From: Crocodylus rhombifer
Lineage: Eukaryota; Chordata; Crocodylia; Crocodylidae
Length of the DNA: 64,000 bases
Direction: 5' to 3'
NCBI GenBank assembly: GCA_038503035.1
Contig: JAVSML010024317.1
Coordinates: 434,001 to 498,000 of the forward strand
A program made the translations under genes and the position numbers. Of this stretch, positions 10,177-22,640 are shown one piece after another. The first letter of the stretch is position 1. Each line of letters opens with the position of its first letter. The notes under the pieces were generated by a model. The model saw only the letters and a list, made by a program, of their open reading frames with translations. It was not told the DNA's origin and did not search any database.

Positions 10177-10595
10177 CAGTGTTTGGCAACCTGTGGCCAA
10201 GAATGGACTCAATAGTGAAGACATTGGATCTGGCCTGCAAAGGTTTGATCTATTCCACTCTTCTTTTTAATGGTGCACCAGTCTCCTGCCATCACCCCAG
10301 CCACCAGATCCATTCTGCCTTTTACTAATGGCAAGTTGATCCCTGGTTGCTACTCCAGCTGTCCCTGCTCTGCGTAGAGGGCTACTCTCTCACCTCCTCA
10401 ATGCAGCTTCTGTTTATCTTTGCAACTCCAAATCCTTGCCCCCATGCACATTTTTGGTGGCACATTTTTCAACAGAGGCTATGGTAGGGGTGGCAAGACA
10501 GCAGTCCTTTGCATAGAGCGGAGACGGCTGAAACAGCAGTGGGAAAAGCAGCTGGGGAAACACTGGCTGCTGTTAGAAAAGGTTGCTAACCCCTG
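10177..10595. mobile_element. Non-autonomous hAT element, 419 bp
   Basis: The left end reads CAGTGTTTGGCAACCTGTGG and the right end, reverse-complemented, CAGGGGTTAGCAACCTTTTC. A subterminal GGATCTGGCCTGCAAAGG block after the left end also fits Charlie-type hATs. I cannot see a preserved 8-bp duplication (ACCACATA against ATACTCAG). Confidence 0.6.
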
Positions 10596-10834
10596 ATACT
10601 CAGGATTGCTCTTGGGTAGGTAAATTAGCTCATATCTGGGGTTTGGTGTGTGTAGCAGGAGCGTTTCACATGATCACTGTCAAGTGTGGCTTGGAAGTGG
10701 CCCAGCCAAGCTCACGGTGCCTCCCAGTCAAAGGTTTAGCTCCTTAAGGGAACCAACTTTCAGGAAACAGAGAGATTGTTTTGTAAAAGCACAGCTTTGA
10801 TTTCAGAGAATACAGACTGAAAAACCAATCTATA

Positions 10835-11240
10835 GATGGTAAGAGCAGAAGAGGTCACTCAGGTCTTTCTTTCTGACAGCCTCTTCTCTAGTTCAGCGGT
10901 TCGCAAAACCACATCTCTTCTTTACTAAAATCTCATCCAGTTTGTTCTCTGTATGTGAAATGAAGCTGCCTCTATCTGCTCCCTTGGGAGTCTATGCTGC
11001 TACCTAATTGCTGTTCCTTCTAAGAACTTTCTCCTAACGTATCCTTAACCTTTTCTGCCTGCAGCTTCAGGCCATTGCTCCTTTTCCTACCATCTTTTGC
11101 AAATGTGAATAATTTCCTTTCTATATTAATGTTAGCTTGAAGGAGTTTCTGGAGTATGGTCATGTCCCTCCTGAGGCTTCTGTTTTATAGGGCTATGTAA
11201 ATTTACTCTTCTCCTGTGCCTTAGCCTTGTGCCATTTTTC
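10835..11240 (-). mobile_element. Old CR1 LINE 3' fragment
   Basis: The plus strand shows the typical order of a reversed CR1 3' portion: TTCTAAGAACTTTCTCCTAA, then CTTCAGGCCATTGCTCCTTTTCCTA, GAAGGAGTTTCTGGAGTATGG (first 20 bases diagnostic) and CATGTCCCTCCTGAGGCTTCT. These correspond to the region coding for the post-RT C-terminus. It is heavily diverged and has no open frame. Confidence 0.6.
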
Positions 11241-11840
11241 TTTTCTTTTCTTTTTTTTTTTAGCTTTAATTCTGTGTAGTTTTTCATATTCCTCCTAAAC
11301 TCCGTGTACTGAAAACATAATCACAGGAGTCTAGGTGCAGTCACCTTTATCAGAACAGAGGTGATGCTGTTGCTGCTAATGATGATGAACTTCACAGGGT
11401 TCCAACTGGGGGTTGGTTTGCATCCAACATTTTAGATTACCTTGAATTTGCATAATTTGCCTGGAAATCTTATTATTACAGTCTCTGCACCATGCTAACT
11501 CTTTGACTTTCAGACCAGGAATATTATAGCCATAAGCACGAGGTACTGCACCCAGAATAATTAAGCTGAACCAAGAAGATACAGGTATTTTTGGAATACA
11601 GGTTCTTCTTTGGAATACAGGGTTCTTCTTCTTTCTTTTCTTATTTTCAGCATTACCTAGGAAAAACAATTCCAGGAGCTGTAAAAAGCCCAGCTGGTCA
11701 CCACATATGGTTTTGAGGTCCTGGAGCACGGGGACCCTGGGATCGAGCTGACGGATGAAACCCAGGCCCCATGCTGAATCTGTTCCTTGGATTTGATCCA
11801 TCTACTAGCATGTCTTCAAGAGGGGGCAGAGAGTATGCCC
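11241..11840. other. No gene seen
   Basis: AT-rich sequence with poly-T near 11250 and a short duplication GGAATACAGGTTCTTCTT/GGAATACAGGGTTCTTCTT near 11592-11630. An open stretch on the minus strand (11376-11801) has no recognisable domain. Confidence 0.5.
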
Positions 11841-11975
11841 AGCCCAGCCCATATCCTGGTGGCGCAGAAGTGGGAAATGGAGGGTGAGCTAGAACTCAGG
11901 TCCCCCGTTTCCCAGAAAAGTGCCTCAGTAACAAACTGTTGGGTAACCCACCCTTTTTCTGTGTTGAATTCAGTG
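11841..11975 (-). repeat. tRNA-like (SINE-type) repeat fragment
   Basis: On the minus strand the sequence contains a block resembling tRNA-derived repeats common in reptiles: a GTTACTGAGGCACTTTTCTGG stretch, then GGGACCTGAGTTCTAGCTC, the latter like a B-box GGTTCRAAYCC. Related segments occur near 55485 and 56370. The A-box is degenerate, so this is tentative. Confidence 0.35.
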
Positions 11976-14900
11976 CTGTTGATGGGAGTGAGTTATGGGT
12001 TTTGTCCACTAAACACTGTGGCTTTCCTTTTAGACTGATGTGGAGCTTGGCTGCTTCCCAGGCCACTTTAAATCACTGCAAAGAAGGTAGGGTATACTTA
12101 GCTGCTGATGGCAGTGCTTCTGGCCATTTTTGTACAGGTTTGCATACTGAAATATGGCTGCTTGGGGACCCAGGCAATCCCAAACTGAGGTATGTAAAGC
12201 ATTTAGGTGTATAAAATGTTATTAGGGTAGTTTTGACCTCAGGCCAAATTGCACGGCCTCTTAGGACTCAAGGGTCTAACTCCTGCATAAATCCGACTAA
12301 TATGCCTATCACTTGGCTCACAGATAATTAAAAGTTTTATTTGAAGAGGCCCTAAACATATTGTTTTTCCTAGGTAATGCTGAAAATAAGAAAAGGAAGA
12401 GGAAGCACCCTTTCGGGAATGTCTAATGAAAATAAACTGAAGTAGGTGACAAATACTTTTTGAAAGGTAAAACTCCTTAATGCTATAAAATTCAGTGAGA
12501 TACTTAACTCTAACAGAAAACATTTGATTAATATTTCATGAAAGCTATAGCTCCTACAGGTTTTAAACTTAATCGTTCTGAAATATAAAGCTGATGCTCT
12601 TATTCAGTAAATGAAATAGGCTCTGGTAAGAAGATGTGGAAACATATCAATTTAAAATTATCCACCTGTGGGCTCCCATATTGTTCTCAGAATACATTAG
12701 AAAGCCATTGAAAAACATAAGAAGCATACATGTATAAAAAGATAAGCTCTCTAGAAGGTCCTCTCCCTGTTAAAGTCAGTAGTTAGTTAATGGAGAAACT
12801 GAATGGAAAATTATGAACAACTTACTTTATGAATTTTTAAAATAAACAATTGCATATAACTATTGGTTATAAAGAAGGATTATTTTTATTTTCAGGGAGA
12901 CACCGGTTATGTGACAGTAATTAAAAAAAAAAAATAAATTCACTTTCTTTTAACATTGAACAAAGAACTTTATTAGATTCAGCAAAACAATAGAGTAGGT
13001 TTTCCTTTTTTTCACAGAAATGTAATGCAATGAATGTTTATTCAGGGGTTTTTTCCACTTACATATTTCCATATGACATTTTCCCTTTTCTCTTTCTAAC
13101 TTTTCAAAAATTCCTCATTTGTTTTTAAAGTAAGGGCATGGAAAAAGGAAATAAAAACCAAATTGTTTGTTATTCTTTCTATTGCAATTAGTAGCAAAAG
13201 GCCAAAAGTATTGAAAATTTTGAAAACTGAACACTTAACATTTTTAAAAATCACAAAAATATTTAATTTCTCAAAAAGTGTAACTTCAACATTTTAAATT
13301 GGTGATAACATTATTTTTTCCTTTTATTTAAATGCTTTATTTATTTAATACTATCTCAAAAAGATGCTCTGTCTCAGTCTGCTTCTCACTGATTTAAAGC
13401 AGTCCTTCTGCTTAACACCTCCTTTACTCCTTACCTGCCTGGCTTTGTGTTAAAGAAAGAGCTATCCTACTGTCTTTTTGCTACCTTCCCCTGCCCTACT
13501 ACTCTCATCCTTTTTTCTGTATATACTTTAAAAAGGAATAGGAAATCTAGATGAGTCATCATTTTGCAGTCATCCAAATCTGGTTACCTGGCCTTTGAAG
13601 GTGCTTTTTCCTATTGATTCACATCTGATTATCGATGTCCCCAAAGTTATCTAAGTATCTGTTTGATAAGTACAGAACTCTTTTCAATTGCTACTTTTCA
13701 TTAAGAATTACTCCCTTTCACTAAGACTCTGGCATGAATACCATTGCTGTTAGGGTCGTGCAACAATTGATTTGGATCTGAAACCAGCTGAAAAATGTCA
13801 GCTTCTTCCTTTGTACCGAATACCTTGATTAGTCTAACCATGTGGAATCACTCTGTGCATCTGTATCTCTTGACAGCAGCTAGTGTTCAATACTTGTTTT
13901 CATCCAGTCCCTTTAAAGGTTGAGGTTTGGTAGGCTTAAAGGTGATTTCTGATGCTTAAAGAAGAAAGCCTGAGTGCTTAGATCTCGTGTCTCTCAAGTG
14001 CTGTGTCTTTAGGCAATTGAGTTGCTCTTGCTTTTAGTCAATGAGGGAAAGATTTACCTGCTAGACTGGCAGCATTGTTCTGATCTATCAAGCTGTAAAC
14101 AACTATACGCTATGCTGGCTTTGGTCACTCATGCAAAAGGCAGGGTAGAGATGCACCTTATATACTATCTGAATCAGAGACGCATAAGCCTTAATGACGC
14201 ACAGCTCAGTTCATTAAATGCTATGAAAAGACATGAAATGAACAGGCTATAAAGTAGAAGAAATGATTTAAATACAGAAGACAGGGAAGAGGGAGGGAAA
14301 AGCAGCGGGGAAAGGAAGGAGAGAGGGCAGTGCTGATAGAGGTGAGTTGGAGATAACAACAAAGCAACTCATAGGGACATAAAAACTGTATTCAGGTAAA
14401 AAGGTAAGATCCTGCTTGGCAGGCCAGGCCTCTCTTGGTCTGCTATCTGGTACCATGTAAACCAGTACAGCCTGTTCCATGGTTGGGTTGTCAAAGGCTA
14501 AACCGGTGCCCCACCTGGGCTAGTTTGGTTGCAGAGGGTATGCGGACACCCAGGAGGACTATAAGCGAGACCAGTCAAAGGGTGGATGAGCTCCCTGTGA
14601 GCCAACAGCCATCCATACCTGGAGAGGAGATGGGTGCTACCAGGTCACTTTGGTTGAACAATCACCAACAATGCAAAGCAACTCAGTTAACCTCATATGG
14701 AGTAGAGGAGGGTTGTTACAGCATCTAAGGTGCCTCAACAGTTGCAGCAACCTCTATGACTTGGTGTGTTTAGATCCTCCATAACACAATCCAGTGTGTA
14801 GATGATTTCTTGTCTGACAATTTTCCATTTGAGCCATCTTTTTAAATTCTGTTGGTTAAGAACAGCTATCCTGAGGTCAGTGGTGGGATGTCCAAGGTTG

Positions 14901-17170
14901 TTGAAGTGTTTTGAATTTTATTATCCTGCCTTCTTTCTGACATCAGATTAACACAGCCACCTGGCTCTGCTCATTGGTTGCTTATATAGAGATTGCCCTA
15001 TACCACAGCTGTAGTAATAAAGAATCTTTTTGTGCAAGAGTTTTCTCAGAAATCTTTCCATAAATCCATCCTTTTCTATGGGTAGAAGGGAAACTAGTAG
15101 TATCATTGACAGAATATTGTAACCAAAATCTAGAAAGCAACAGGATTCAGATTGTAACCATCTTCCACTAGGTTGCAGTGAGAAAAAATGCCCTTCATTT
15201 CTTTTATGCCTATGTGTTTTGAAGATCTATTAAGAAGCGGAATTAAAAAAATTCTAAATAAATGGTCAACGGGGACCAGGTAGGAACATTTTTTTTTTCT
15301 TCAAACGAATATAAGATTACCCTTTTTATAATCTAATCCTACTGTTGTGAAGGTGATTTGCTTGGAAAGACTTGTGTCTCTCCAGGTTTTTTTTTAAGTC
15401 TTGACCTATACAGTCATGAAAACAACATTTGGCTCCACTTGCATTCTGTGACACTACAACGTGTTACATATATATTACGAGCATATAATCCTGCAAGAAC
15501 TACAAAGCCACAATATGACTGCCAGAGCAATCAGGCCATCAGATTCAGAGAAATGCCTTTTCACCACAGCAGAAGTCATAGCCTGGATGTGGTTTGCCCT
15601 GATAAGTGACTGGGTCACCCATGCTTTACAAATCTGTTACACTTTGTGATTTTGTATTAGCACTGCTTTTTTTCATGCCGTTTTCTGTGCTTGGGGCATC
15701 TTCCCTGTCCCCACTTTCTGCAAATCTTTTCTAAAGCCTCCCTCTCATGGCAAAGAAGCTCAAGCGCTTAATGAAATAAATCTCATGATTACTTAATATT
15801 GTATCTCATCTCCCCTAATACTGCCTCCCCTATGGTGAGTCATTGTCATGTATTTCTGCTTTATTGTTCAAATTAGGGACCTGTCCTTTTATTTCGTCTA
15901 TAAAACATTTAGTATGCCCATGACACAGTTTAAAGATACAGTTATTCATATGAATAATAGAAGCATTTTTCACTTGTTTGGGATAATTGGGTTCACACTT
16001 GAGTGTATCAGAACTGCAGTCAAGATGTCACATAGCTTCCCTGGAAATGAATCGCTACTTAATTTCTGAGAACTATAAGCATCTGTATTCTGATGACACC
16101 AATATCTTTAGCTTTTTTCAGAGAACCTGAAATGCCTTTCCTAACTCATTTTATACTAGTACAATATCTGGTTTAATTAGTCCAGTTTTCATTTTTTTCC
16201 AATTTGCTACACCCCAAGGTTACTTCTTTATGTGTTTTGACTAAAGAGTCTAAATCACTGCAGAATAAAGTTTACTCTGTCAGCTTTCTAATCTTTTACT
16301 CCCTCAAAGGGAGCTATAGAACTCTTTCTTCTCATTACATGGATTAATATGAGAAGAACTCTTTAGCCTGATCATCTTAAAGAAATTGAAAAACCTCAGT
16401 CTCACTTTTAAATTAATTAAATAGAAAGCCTGATACAAAAAGAGTCACCATCTCTGCACAAAGCTCACCTCTTGGTTTCTCAAAGTTCAATTTGACAAAT
16501 TAATGATTAAACTCTCTTTTGTTGATTGTCTTGTAATCTCATTGTAAGTCTCCTAACCTCCAACTGCCTCATCTTGAGGTCTTTTGAATTCTTTGTTCTC
16601 CATCAAAAAAAAAAAAAAAAAAAAGATGGCAAACTGAAGTGGACCTGCTTGTAGAGAGAAAAACTTTGTTGTATGACCAGGGTGAATGCTAATTGCCAGC
16701 GTGTAACTGCTGCATCTAGTCAGACCATTCCTAGTACTCTTCATAGCTTACCTACATTTCCTTTTCTCAGTCATCCTTAGTGTTAGTATATTTCCTAACC
16801 TTTTTCTTCTTCAGAATAATCAAAAATGAGAATGCCTGGTTCTTTCTATTCTTTTTTCTCTCATCTATTTTCACTGTTAACTCACCCTTAGACCTTTATA
16901 TAACTTCATGGACATTAAGTAAAAGGACTGCTTTATATCTGAAACCAGTTTTATATTGATATTGTAATAAAAATCATTTTGAAGAGTGGATTGTACTTTC
17001 TTGCTTTGGTAAAACCATTCAATCTGGAATGGAATAAGTTTGGAGATTTCAAAATGTATTTTTCTTTAAGAATGTGGCTATGCATGTCATGTCTGTGTAT
17101 GTAGTGTGTGCTGAATATTAAAGAATGACAGACAGAAGTCCTCGGTTTATCAACAAAATAAGGTCCTTTC
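11976..17170. other. 5.2 kb of AT-rich sequence without a recognisable gene
   Basis: I see no long or domain-bearing reading frame and no element with clear termini. There are purine-rich (14270-14340) and A/T-rich stretches, a 20-base poly-A at 16605-16624, and a poly-A near 12921. Distal regulatory sequence cannot be excluded from one genome. Confidence 0.5.
16605..16624. repeat. (A)n homopolymer
   Basis: An uninterrupted run of about 20 A residues. No SINE or LINE body is recognisable immediately upstream on either strand. Confidence 0.9.
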
Positions 17171-17731
17171 AAGGAGTGGCAGGGCATGCTTTCCCAACAA
17201 CCTCACTACAGTACTGTAACAGGGGAACCAAACCCTGTTGTGGGGAAAAGGGGGCCAGAGAAGGAAAGGCTGCAGATTTGTAGAACCCCTTTAAGGCCAG
17301 AAGCCTTGTAGCCTGGAGGAAGGGAAGATTACATACTGCAGGGAGAGCCAGAGTGGAGATCTTGCTACCAAGAGAGGTACCCAGCTGGACCCATAGGTGG
17401 GAGCAGGGATCCCTGCAGGGGAGAAGCCAGGCCCTGGGCTGTGGACTCACCCTTGCAAAGCCCAGCCTGCAGTCAGCTGGCTGCAGAACCAGCAGCGAGA
17501 GGGGAGAAAGAGATCAGTTACACCAGAGCCAGGGGAACAGAAAACCTGGTCAGAGATGACCAGGCAGAAGTGGGATATAAACCCTCTTTGGTGCATAGCA
17601 GGAAGGCTGGCCCTGGGAGCGAAGGGACATGGAGCCTTTCAGGGAGGCAAGAGTGGACATGCATCTAGCCAGGAGAAACCTGTGTCAGCAGAGAGTGAGG
17701 GACCAAGTACATGGGGATTACAATTACTAAG
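17171..17731. other. GC-richer block interrupted by a solo LTR
   Basis: This stretch and 18882-19680 look like one continuous moderately GC-rich block (CCCTGC, GGGAGC, AGGAAGG motifs) split by the LTR at 17732-18876. It resembles the untranslated part of a retroelement, but I cannot name a family and see no coding domain. Confidence 0.35.
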
Positions 17732-18881
17732 TGTTAGGGTGACACTATTTGGATCTTGGGGAGCACCGAATTTCATAGTTTCATAGTTTCTAGGGTCGGA
17801 AGGGACCTGAACAGATCATCTAGTCTGACCCCCTGCCGTGGCAGGAAAGAGCACTGGGGTCAAATGACCTCAGCAAGATGTGCATCTAACCTCCTCTTAA
17901 AGACCCCCAGGGTAGGAGCCTGCACCACTTCTCTTGGAAGCTGGTTCCAGACCCTAGCCGCCCTGACCGTGAAGTAGCGCCTCCTGATATCCAGCTAAAC
18001 CTACCCTCTGCCAGCTTGTGACCGTTATTCCTGGTCACTCCTGGCGGTGCTCGGGGGAACAGTGACTCCCCCAATGCCTGCTGATCCCCCCTGACTAGTT
18101 TATAACAGGCCACAAGATCCCCCCTCAGCCTTCTCTTTTGGAGGTTGAACAGGTTCAGGTCCCGTAGCCTCTCCTCATAGGGCCTGCCCTGCTGCGCCCT
18201 GATCATACGAGTGGCCCTCCTCTGGACCCTCTCCATGCTGTCGACATCCTTCCTGAAGTGTGACGCCCAGAACTGGAACTGGTGCCACACAATTTGCAGC
18301 TGAATAAAGGCTTTAATCTGTGTCTCAGCAAAGCTGCTGGCCACAAGGCAGAATGATATTTTAAAAGTAACATTGCGAGACGCTTAGGCAAGCAGTATCC
18401 TAATAGTGTGGTAGTGTGTAGGATATTCATTGTGTAAGGAGAACAGAATGCAGCTCACCAGCTATCATCAGGAGATAAAGCAGAAGTAAGACCTTGGAGA
18501 TGAAGAAGGAGTCAGCAAGAAACCACAATTCACTGAAAGAAGCCAGGTTCACCGTCTTATGCATGCGCTCATAGAAAAAAGGCATGTAAATGAATGAAAT
18601 GCATACGCAATTCCATGCTAATGAAGTAAACAGTAAACAGAGGTGGAGCTTGAGATAGGAGGAGATATGGGTGGAACAAAGGAGGGGCAAAGGTGGAGTA
18701 AATGTTAATGAGCATAAACCCAGTTTGTTGAACCTTTGCACGAAGCTGTCTTCATTCTGAATAAAGCTGTTGGCTAGTAATGTGTGCTGATGTTTTCTCC
18801 CTGAGCAACTGGATCCTGAGCAATTAGATTGTCGCTTCCCTTGTTGTTGGATGCCATGTGGAGTCAGGGTCTAACACTAAG
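17727..18881 (+). mobile_element. Solo LTR of an endogenous retrovirus-like element, with a CR1 inserted in it
   Basis: The LTR body is 17732-18876. It opens TGTTAGGGTG and closes GGGTCTAACA, giving a TGTTAG/CTAACA terminal inverted repeat. CTAAG occurs directly outside both ends (17727-17731 and 18877-18881), a 5-bp duplication typical of LTR retroelement integration. A polyadenylation signal AATAAA at 18760-18765 lies about 110 bases before the right end, which fits plus-strand R/U5 placement. The sequence 17771-18277 is a CR1 and not part of the LTR, so the LTR itself is about 638 bp. No internal gag, pol or env sequence is present, so this is a solo LTR left by recombination. The family is not identified. 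Confidence 0.75.
17771..18277 (-). mobile_element. CR1 LINE 3' fragment nested in the LTR
   Basis: The TTTCATAGTTTCATAGTTTC tail begins at 17771. On the minus strand the coding part reads FWASHFRKDVDSMERVQRR, RPYEERLRDLNLFNLQKRRL and SLFPRAPPGVTRNN, the CR1 ORF2 C-terminus. It is truncated at 18277, inside the QFWA region, where LTR sequence resumes. One frameshift lies near the end (the RF.WISGGATSR segment). Confidence 0.9.
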
Positions 18882-20510
18882 GACTTATTTTTTTCACCCC
18901 CTGCCCTGCCCTTTTACTGGTGCCTTGGGAGACTCCTGGAAGGGGTGCATTCAGAAAGCTTAAGACCATTTATGCTGACCCCATAGGAGCCCTGGGGGAC
19001 TGAGTATACCCAAGAAGACAGTACTGTTTGTGTTGGCCCAGGAAGGGCCTGAGAGAGTGGGTGTTTCCTGAGGACCAAGGACCATTCGTGAGAGCCTGAT
19101 GTGGGTCTGCTTTTCATTCCTTTTCTTTTTTTCTCTGCTCGTGTTGGTGAGCTGGGGTGGTTATGAGAGGAGGCATAGAAGCTGCAGAACTGAGTACCCA
19201 GCACCCTACGATTCCCTCTGTTTTTTTTCCCTGTTTTCCTCTTTTCTATTTCTTTTGTTGGTTTAGGAGTAGGAAGCAGGTGAAAGCCCTTTTTCAAGTG
19301 AGAGACCTGGGAGAGGGTCTGTGCCAGGTGGGTCAGGGATCTGACTAAATTAAAGTGGGCCAGGGCCTAAAAGGGCCTGAAGCTGACCTACAGCCAGAGA
19401 GGAGGTAAGAGAAAGAAAGGAGGGCAGATTCCTGCACTGCCCAGTTAGACCCATGACTGGGGGAATAGTAGGAGGAAGCAAAACACCTAAAAGACTGAGG
19501 CTTCGGTTCCCTAAAGGCAGACTCCTGGAACAATATCTCAATTACTGCACTAAGATGTGGCAGGCAGGAGAGAAAGTAGGCATCTAGGTGCAGCCCAGCC
19601 ATCTGGGGGTACCTAGAAGTCCCTGGAGGGTGCACCCTATTCCTGCACATGTGCCTCAACCCTGACATTGAAAGGACCACTTCAAAATGTGATAATTCAA
19701 TCGCTATTCAATCTCTGAGCTTTTCTGCTGAGACTAGTGTTTATTATAACTGAGGGTTTGTTTTTTTTAATGCAGATGTTTATCTGCTATGAAAAGGTTT
19801 GAGACAACTGACTCATTTCTCATAGGCCACCAAACACCTGGTTAATCAGTGCATACTTAATATTAACATGTATAAATTTGATTCATAATCCCTCAGTAGG
19901 ATCACTAATCTATTGGACTACTAGTTTTTCAGTGCATGAATTATCTTTATCATTTATACAGAATTTTCTAGGGACATGACTTGTGGTGAATTTTCTTATT
20001 TAGAATCCGGTACCTAAAGTAGAAAAAAAAAAAAATCAGTTAATCTACTTTCTCATGTGAAGGAAATGACCTCTGTTGAAAAATGAACTGGGTGATCATT
20101 GTAAACATGTCCCAGTTAAATTCTGTATAGACTGATTCAGGTGACAACATCCATTCAGATTACCTCTCTATAGCACACAAACTCCAGCAATCTTGTTGCT
20201 CCCTATACTATATTAGTCCATGTTTCTTATTTCTTATGTGGTATTGTTAATTACATGTTTTTAATGAGGGGAGCTACTGCTCAGGAGTGTGAAGCCCCTA
20301 AGAGCTAGCTGTTAGGTCTGCGTGATCCTGTGGCAATAAAAGTGAGCTAAATTGTCCTAACCTGGACCCCAAATGAAGCAAGGTTAATATTGGAATAATG
20401 GTTTTGCTATACTGTGTCACTACAGATACATGTAGACATAACAAGCTGCATCCTAACAGCTTATATCGATAGCCTTGGATATGATTGTTACGTGCAAATA
20501 TATCCTATAT
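18882..20510. other. No gene seen; first part continues the GC-richer block
   Basis: 18882-19680 is probably the continuation of 17171-17731 after the LTR insertion. 19681-20510 is AT-rich and shows nothing nameable beyond a 13-base poly-A near 20022. Confidence 0.45.
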
Positions 20511-20728
20511 CAAGGGTTCCCCAGCTGATATGTGTACCTGTGGGCTTAAGTAAGACATCTCTGGGCGGGTAGATGGATGAAACTATGTAATGGCAGATTT
20601 AATTTTCATTATAATATAGGCATTTAAGGGGTTAAAATATAAAATATATGCCAACCGGTACATGGGCAGCTGGTAAATCTGGAAGGGCATGTGCAATAAG
20701 AAAAAGTTTGGGAACCTCTGCCCTATAT
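20503..20728. mobile_element. Small hAT element with near-perfect 8-bp target duplication
   Basis: The body, 20511-20720 (210 bp), starts CAAGGGTTCCCCAGC and its reverse-complemented end reads CAGAGGTTCCCAAACTTTTT. The flanking 8-mers TCCTATAT (20503-20510) and CCCTATAT (20721-20728) match at 7 of 8 positions. Length, ends and duplication size fit a hAT MITE. Confidence 0.8.
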
Positions 20729-21889
20729 CAAAGGGGATACACTCAGGTAACACTGGTATAAGTGAAATTGGGATCAGACTCTTAGTGAAACATGCTGGCT
20801 TATTTAGGATTCTCCATCTTCATCTTCAGATGCACAGGAAAGGAAGTTTCACAAAAAAACCAGAAAATTATCAACCTGAAAATGAAACCATTTTATTGTG
20901 TGCTACCTTCCACAGGACATGCAATACATGTTCTTATAAAACGTGCTTAAGAGATAGATTCAGTGTTTCATAAATGATTATCTGAATCACCACTAATTTG
21001 CAATTGCATTTGTTGTAGTTTGTTAATTTATATTACTTCCCAAAACCTTTCAGGGGGGGTTTCAGATACGGAAGCAGATACTGTCCCATCCCTGAAAGCA
21101 TATAAACTAGAAATGAAAGGTCTGACCTTCAGCTGAGGTAAACTGATGGAGCTCTAATAACCTCAGTGAAGCTTGGCTAATAACATCAGCTGGACATCCG
21201 GCACAAAGTATCTAAATTGAATCAGTCATTTCATGGGGGAAATGTATGCATGAAATAATTAGGAACATTAGCTTTGAGTTCACTGCAAGTGGATCAGGGA
21301 CTGGGTTATCCTGTGTACTGAGGGAACCTTTCATTGAGACAGCAGATTCCTGTTCTAGGCTTCTTTAGTTAAGGGTATTTATGTGGCAAATAATGTAAAT
21401 AATGTAACAACAGAGATAGAATTGTTTGCTTTGACAGCTTCTGGTTCCTTATTAGTAATCTGTTTTGTGCTACACAATCTTCTGGGGAGTTTCTTTTTCT
21501 TTTCCTAATGGATCTTCACCTTCTGAACATGTAAGCCATTATTTGATGTAAGGATGTAAATTAAAAAAAAATTAAAGAGTTGGCAGATGGTTGAATTAAA
21601 CCTCCAGTGAGTGCTGAAAGACTAGCATTGTCAGTTCAGGTTGTGTATGTAATGCCCTTAGGGAAACAGGAACTTCTTGGCACTTCCCAGTATATTTCAT
21701 TTATATTTCATTACAGGGAAAGGGAAAAACTAGGATCCTTAGGGAAAAATCCTCCTACCTATTCAACATCATTTTTGAGCTTTCCCTGCTATGAAATGTG
21801 GGAAGTTTAAAAACATAGATAAGTGAGAGATTTTTTTCTTGCTTGCATTTCATATTTTTTTAGAATAATGGCTATAGAATCCTACTATG
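20729..21889. other. No gene seen
   Basis: AT-rich sequence without recognisable element ends or domain-bearing frames. Confidence 0.5.
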
Positions 21890-22190
21890 TTTCTACAGAG
21901 CTCCACTAGGTTGTATTCATGCTGTTGCACAAGGCATTGTTGAGACCTCAGACCTCATCTGGAATACTGTATGTAACTCAATAATGTGTACCCATGTTCA
22001 AGAAAGATGAATTCAAACAGGAACAGATGTTAAAAAGAGATAGCAGTATGAATAAGGAATAATGAGCCAGTCCTACAAGAGGAAATGAGAGAAGCTTTGC
22101 TTGTTTAGTTCAGCAAAATGAATTTGAGCTGAGAGGTGTTATGATTGCTTTTTATAAATATATATTGGAGAGGTAAACAGAAACAGAGAC
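21890..22190 (+). mobile_element. Old CR1 LINE fragment (post-RT region)
   Basis: The sequence runs GAGACCTCAGACCTCATCTGG, AATACTGTATGTAA, CATGTTCAAGAAAGATGAAT, TTGCTTGTTTAGTTCAGC and GGTGTTATGATTGCTTTTTA. This is the order of CR1 ORF2 after the RT (the RPxLEYC...QRR...LFSL...GDLVA region). There are many frameshifts and no usable frame. Confidence 0.65.
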
Positions 22191-22371
22191 TTTGTGAATG
22201 CATTCATGTCAAGCAGTGGCAGGTTTTCATCTCTAGAAATGATTTTGGGAGCGGGAGCAGTAAAGGTGTTCAACCTGCAACCTCCCCCCACTCCTGTTCC
22301 TCATGCCTTCCCAAAACCAGGCTGATTCTGGTCTGGGGAAAGAATGAGCTGCTGCAGGCCTCCCATTCCAA

Positions 22372-22640
22372 ACCTTACAAAGTTTGCAGACGATACAAAG
22401 TGTGAGGGGTTGGAATCACTTTGGAGGGTAGGAATAGAGTTAAAATAGATCTTGATAAATTAGAGAACTAGGCTACAGGCAAAAAAGTTCAACAAAGGTA
22501 TATGTAAGATTCTGCGCAGAAGGAAGAAAAAAACCAAATGCACAAATATCAGATAGGGGAATAACTGCCTAGGCAGCAGCACTACTGAGAAAGATCTGAG
22601 GGTTAAGCTACCACAAAAGAGTAAATGCAATTTTGACCTA
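22372..22640 (+). mobile_element. Old CR1 LINE fragment (RT catalytic box region)
   Basis: AAAGTTTGCAGACGATACAAA encodes KFADDTK, the RT catalytic box (FADD), with GGVGITLEG- and DLDKLEN-like sequence after it. It then decays. It lies downstream of the 21890 fragment although it belongs upstream in the element, so the two are different copies or rearranged. It may be one copy with the 3' end at 23160-23412. Confidence 0.65.

Noticed and set aside
11376..11801. 141-codon minus-strand open frame as a host gene
   Set aside because: Low-complexity Lys/Asn-rich middle part, no domain, no splice or promoter context that sets it apart from chance.
18877..18900. A retroviral primer-binding site just after the LTR
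   Set aside because: The sequence after CTAACA is the CTAAG duplication and ordinary flank, with no tRNA-complementary TGG stretch. The LTR is solo.
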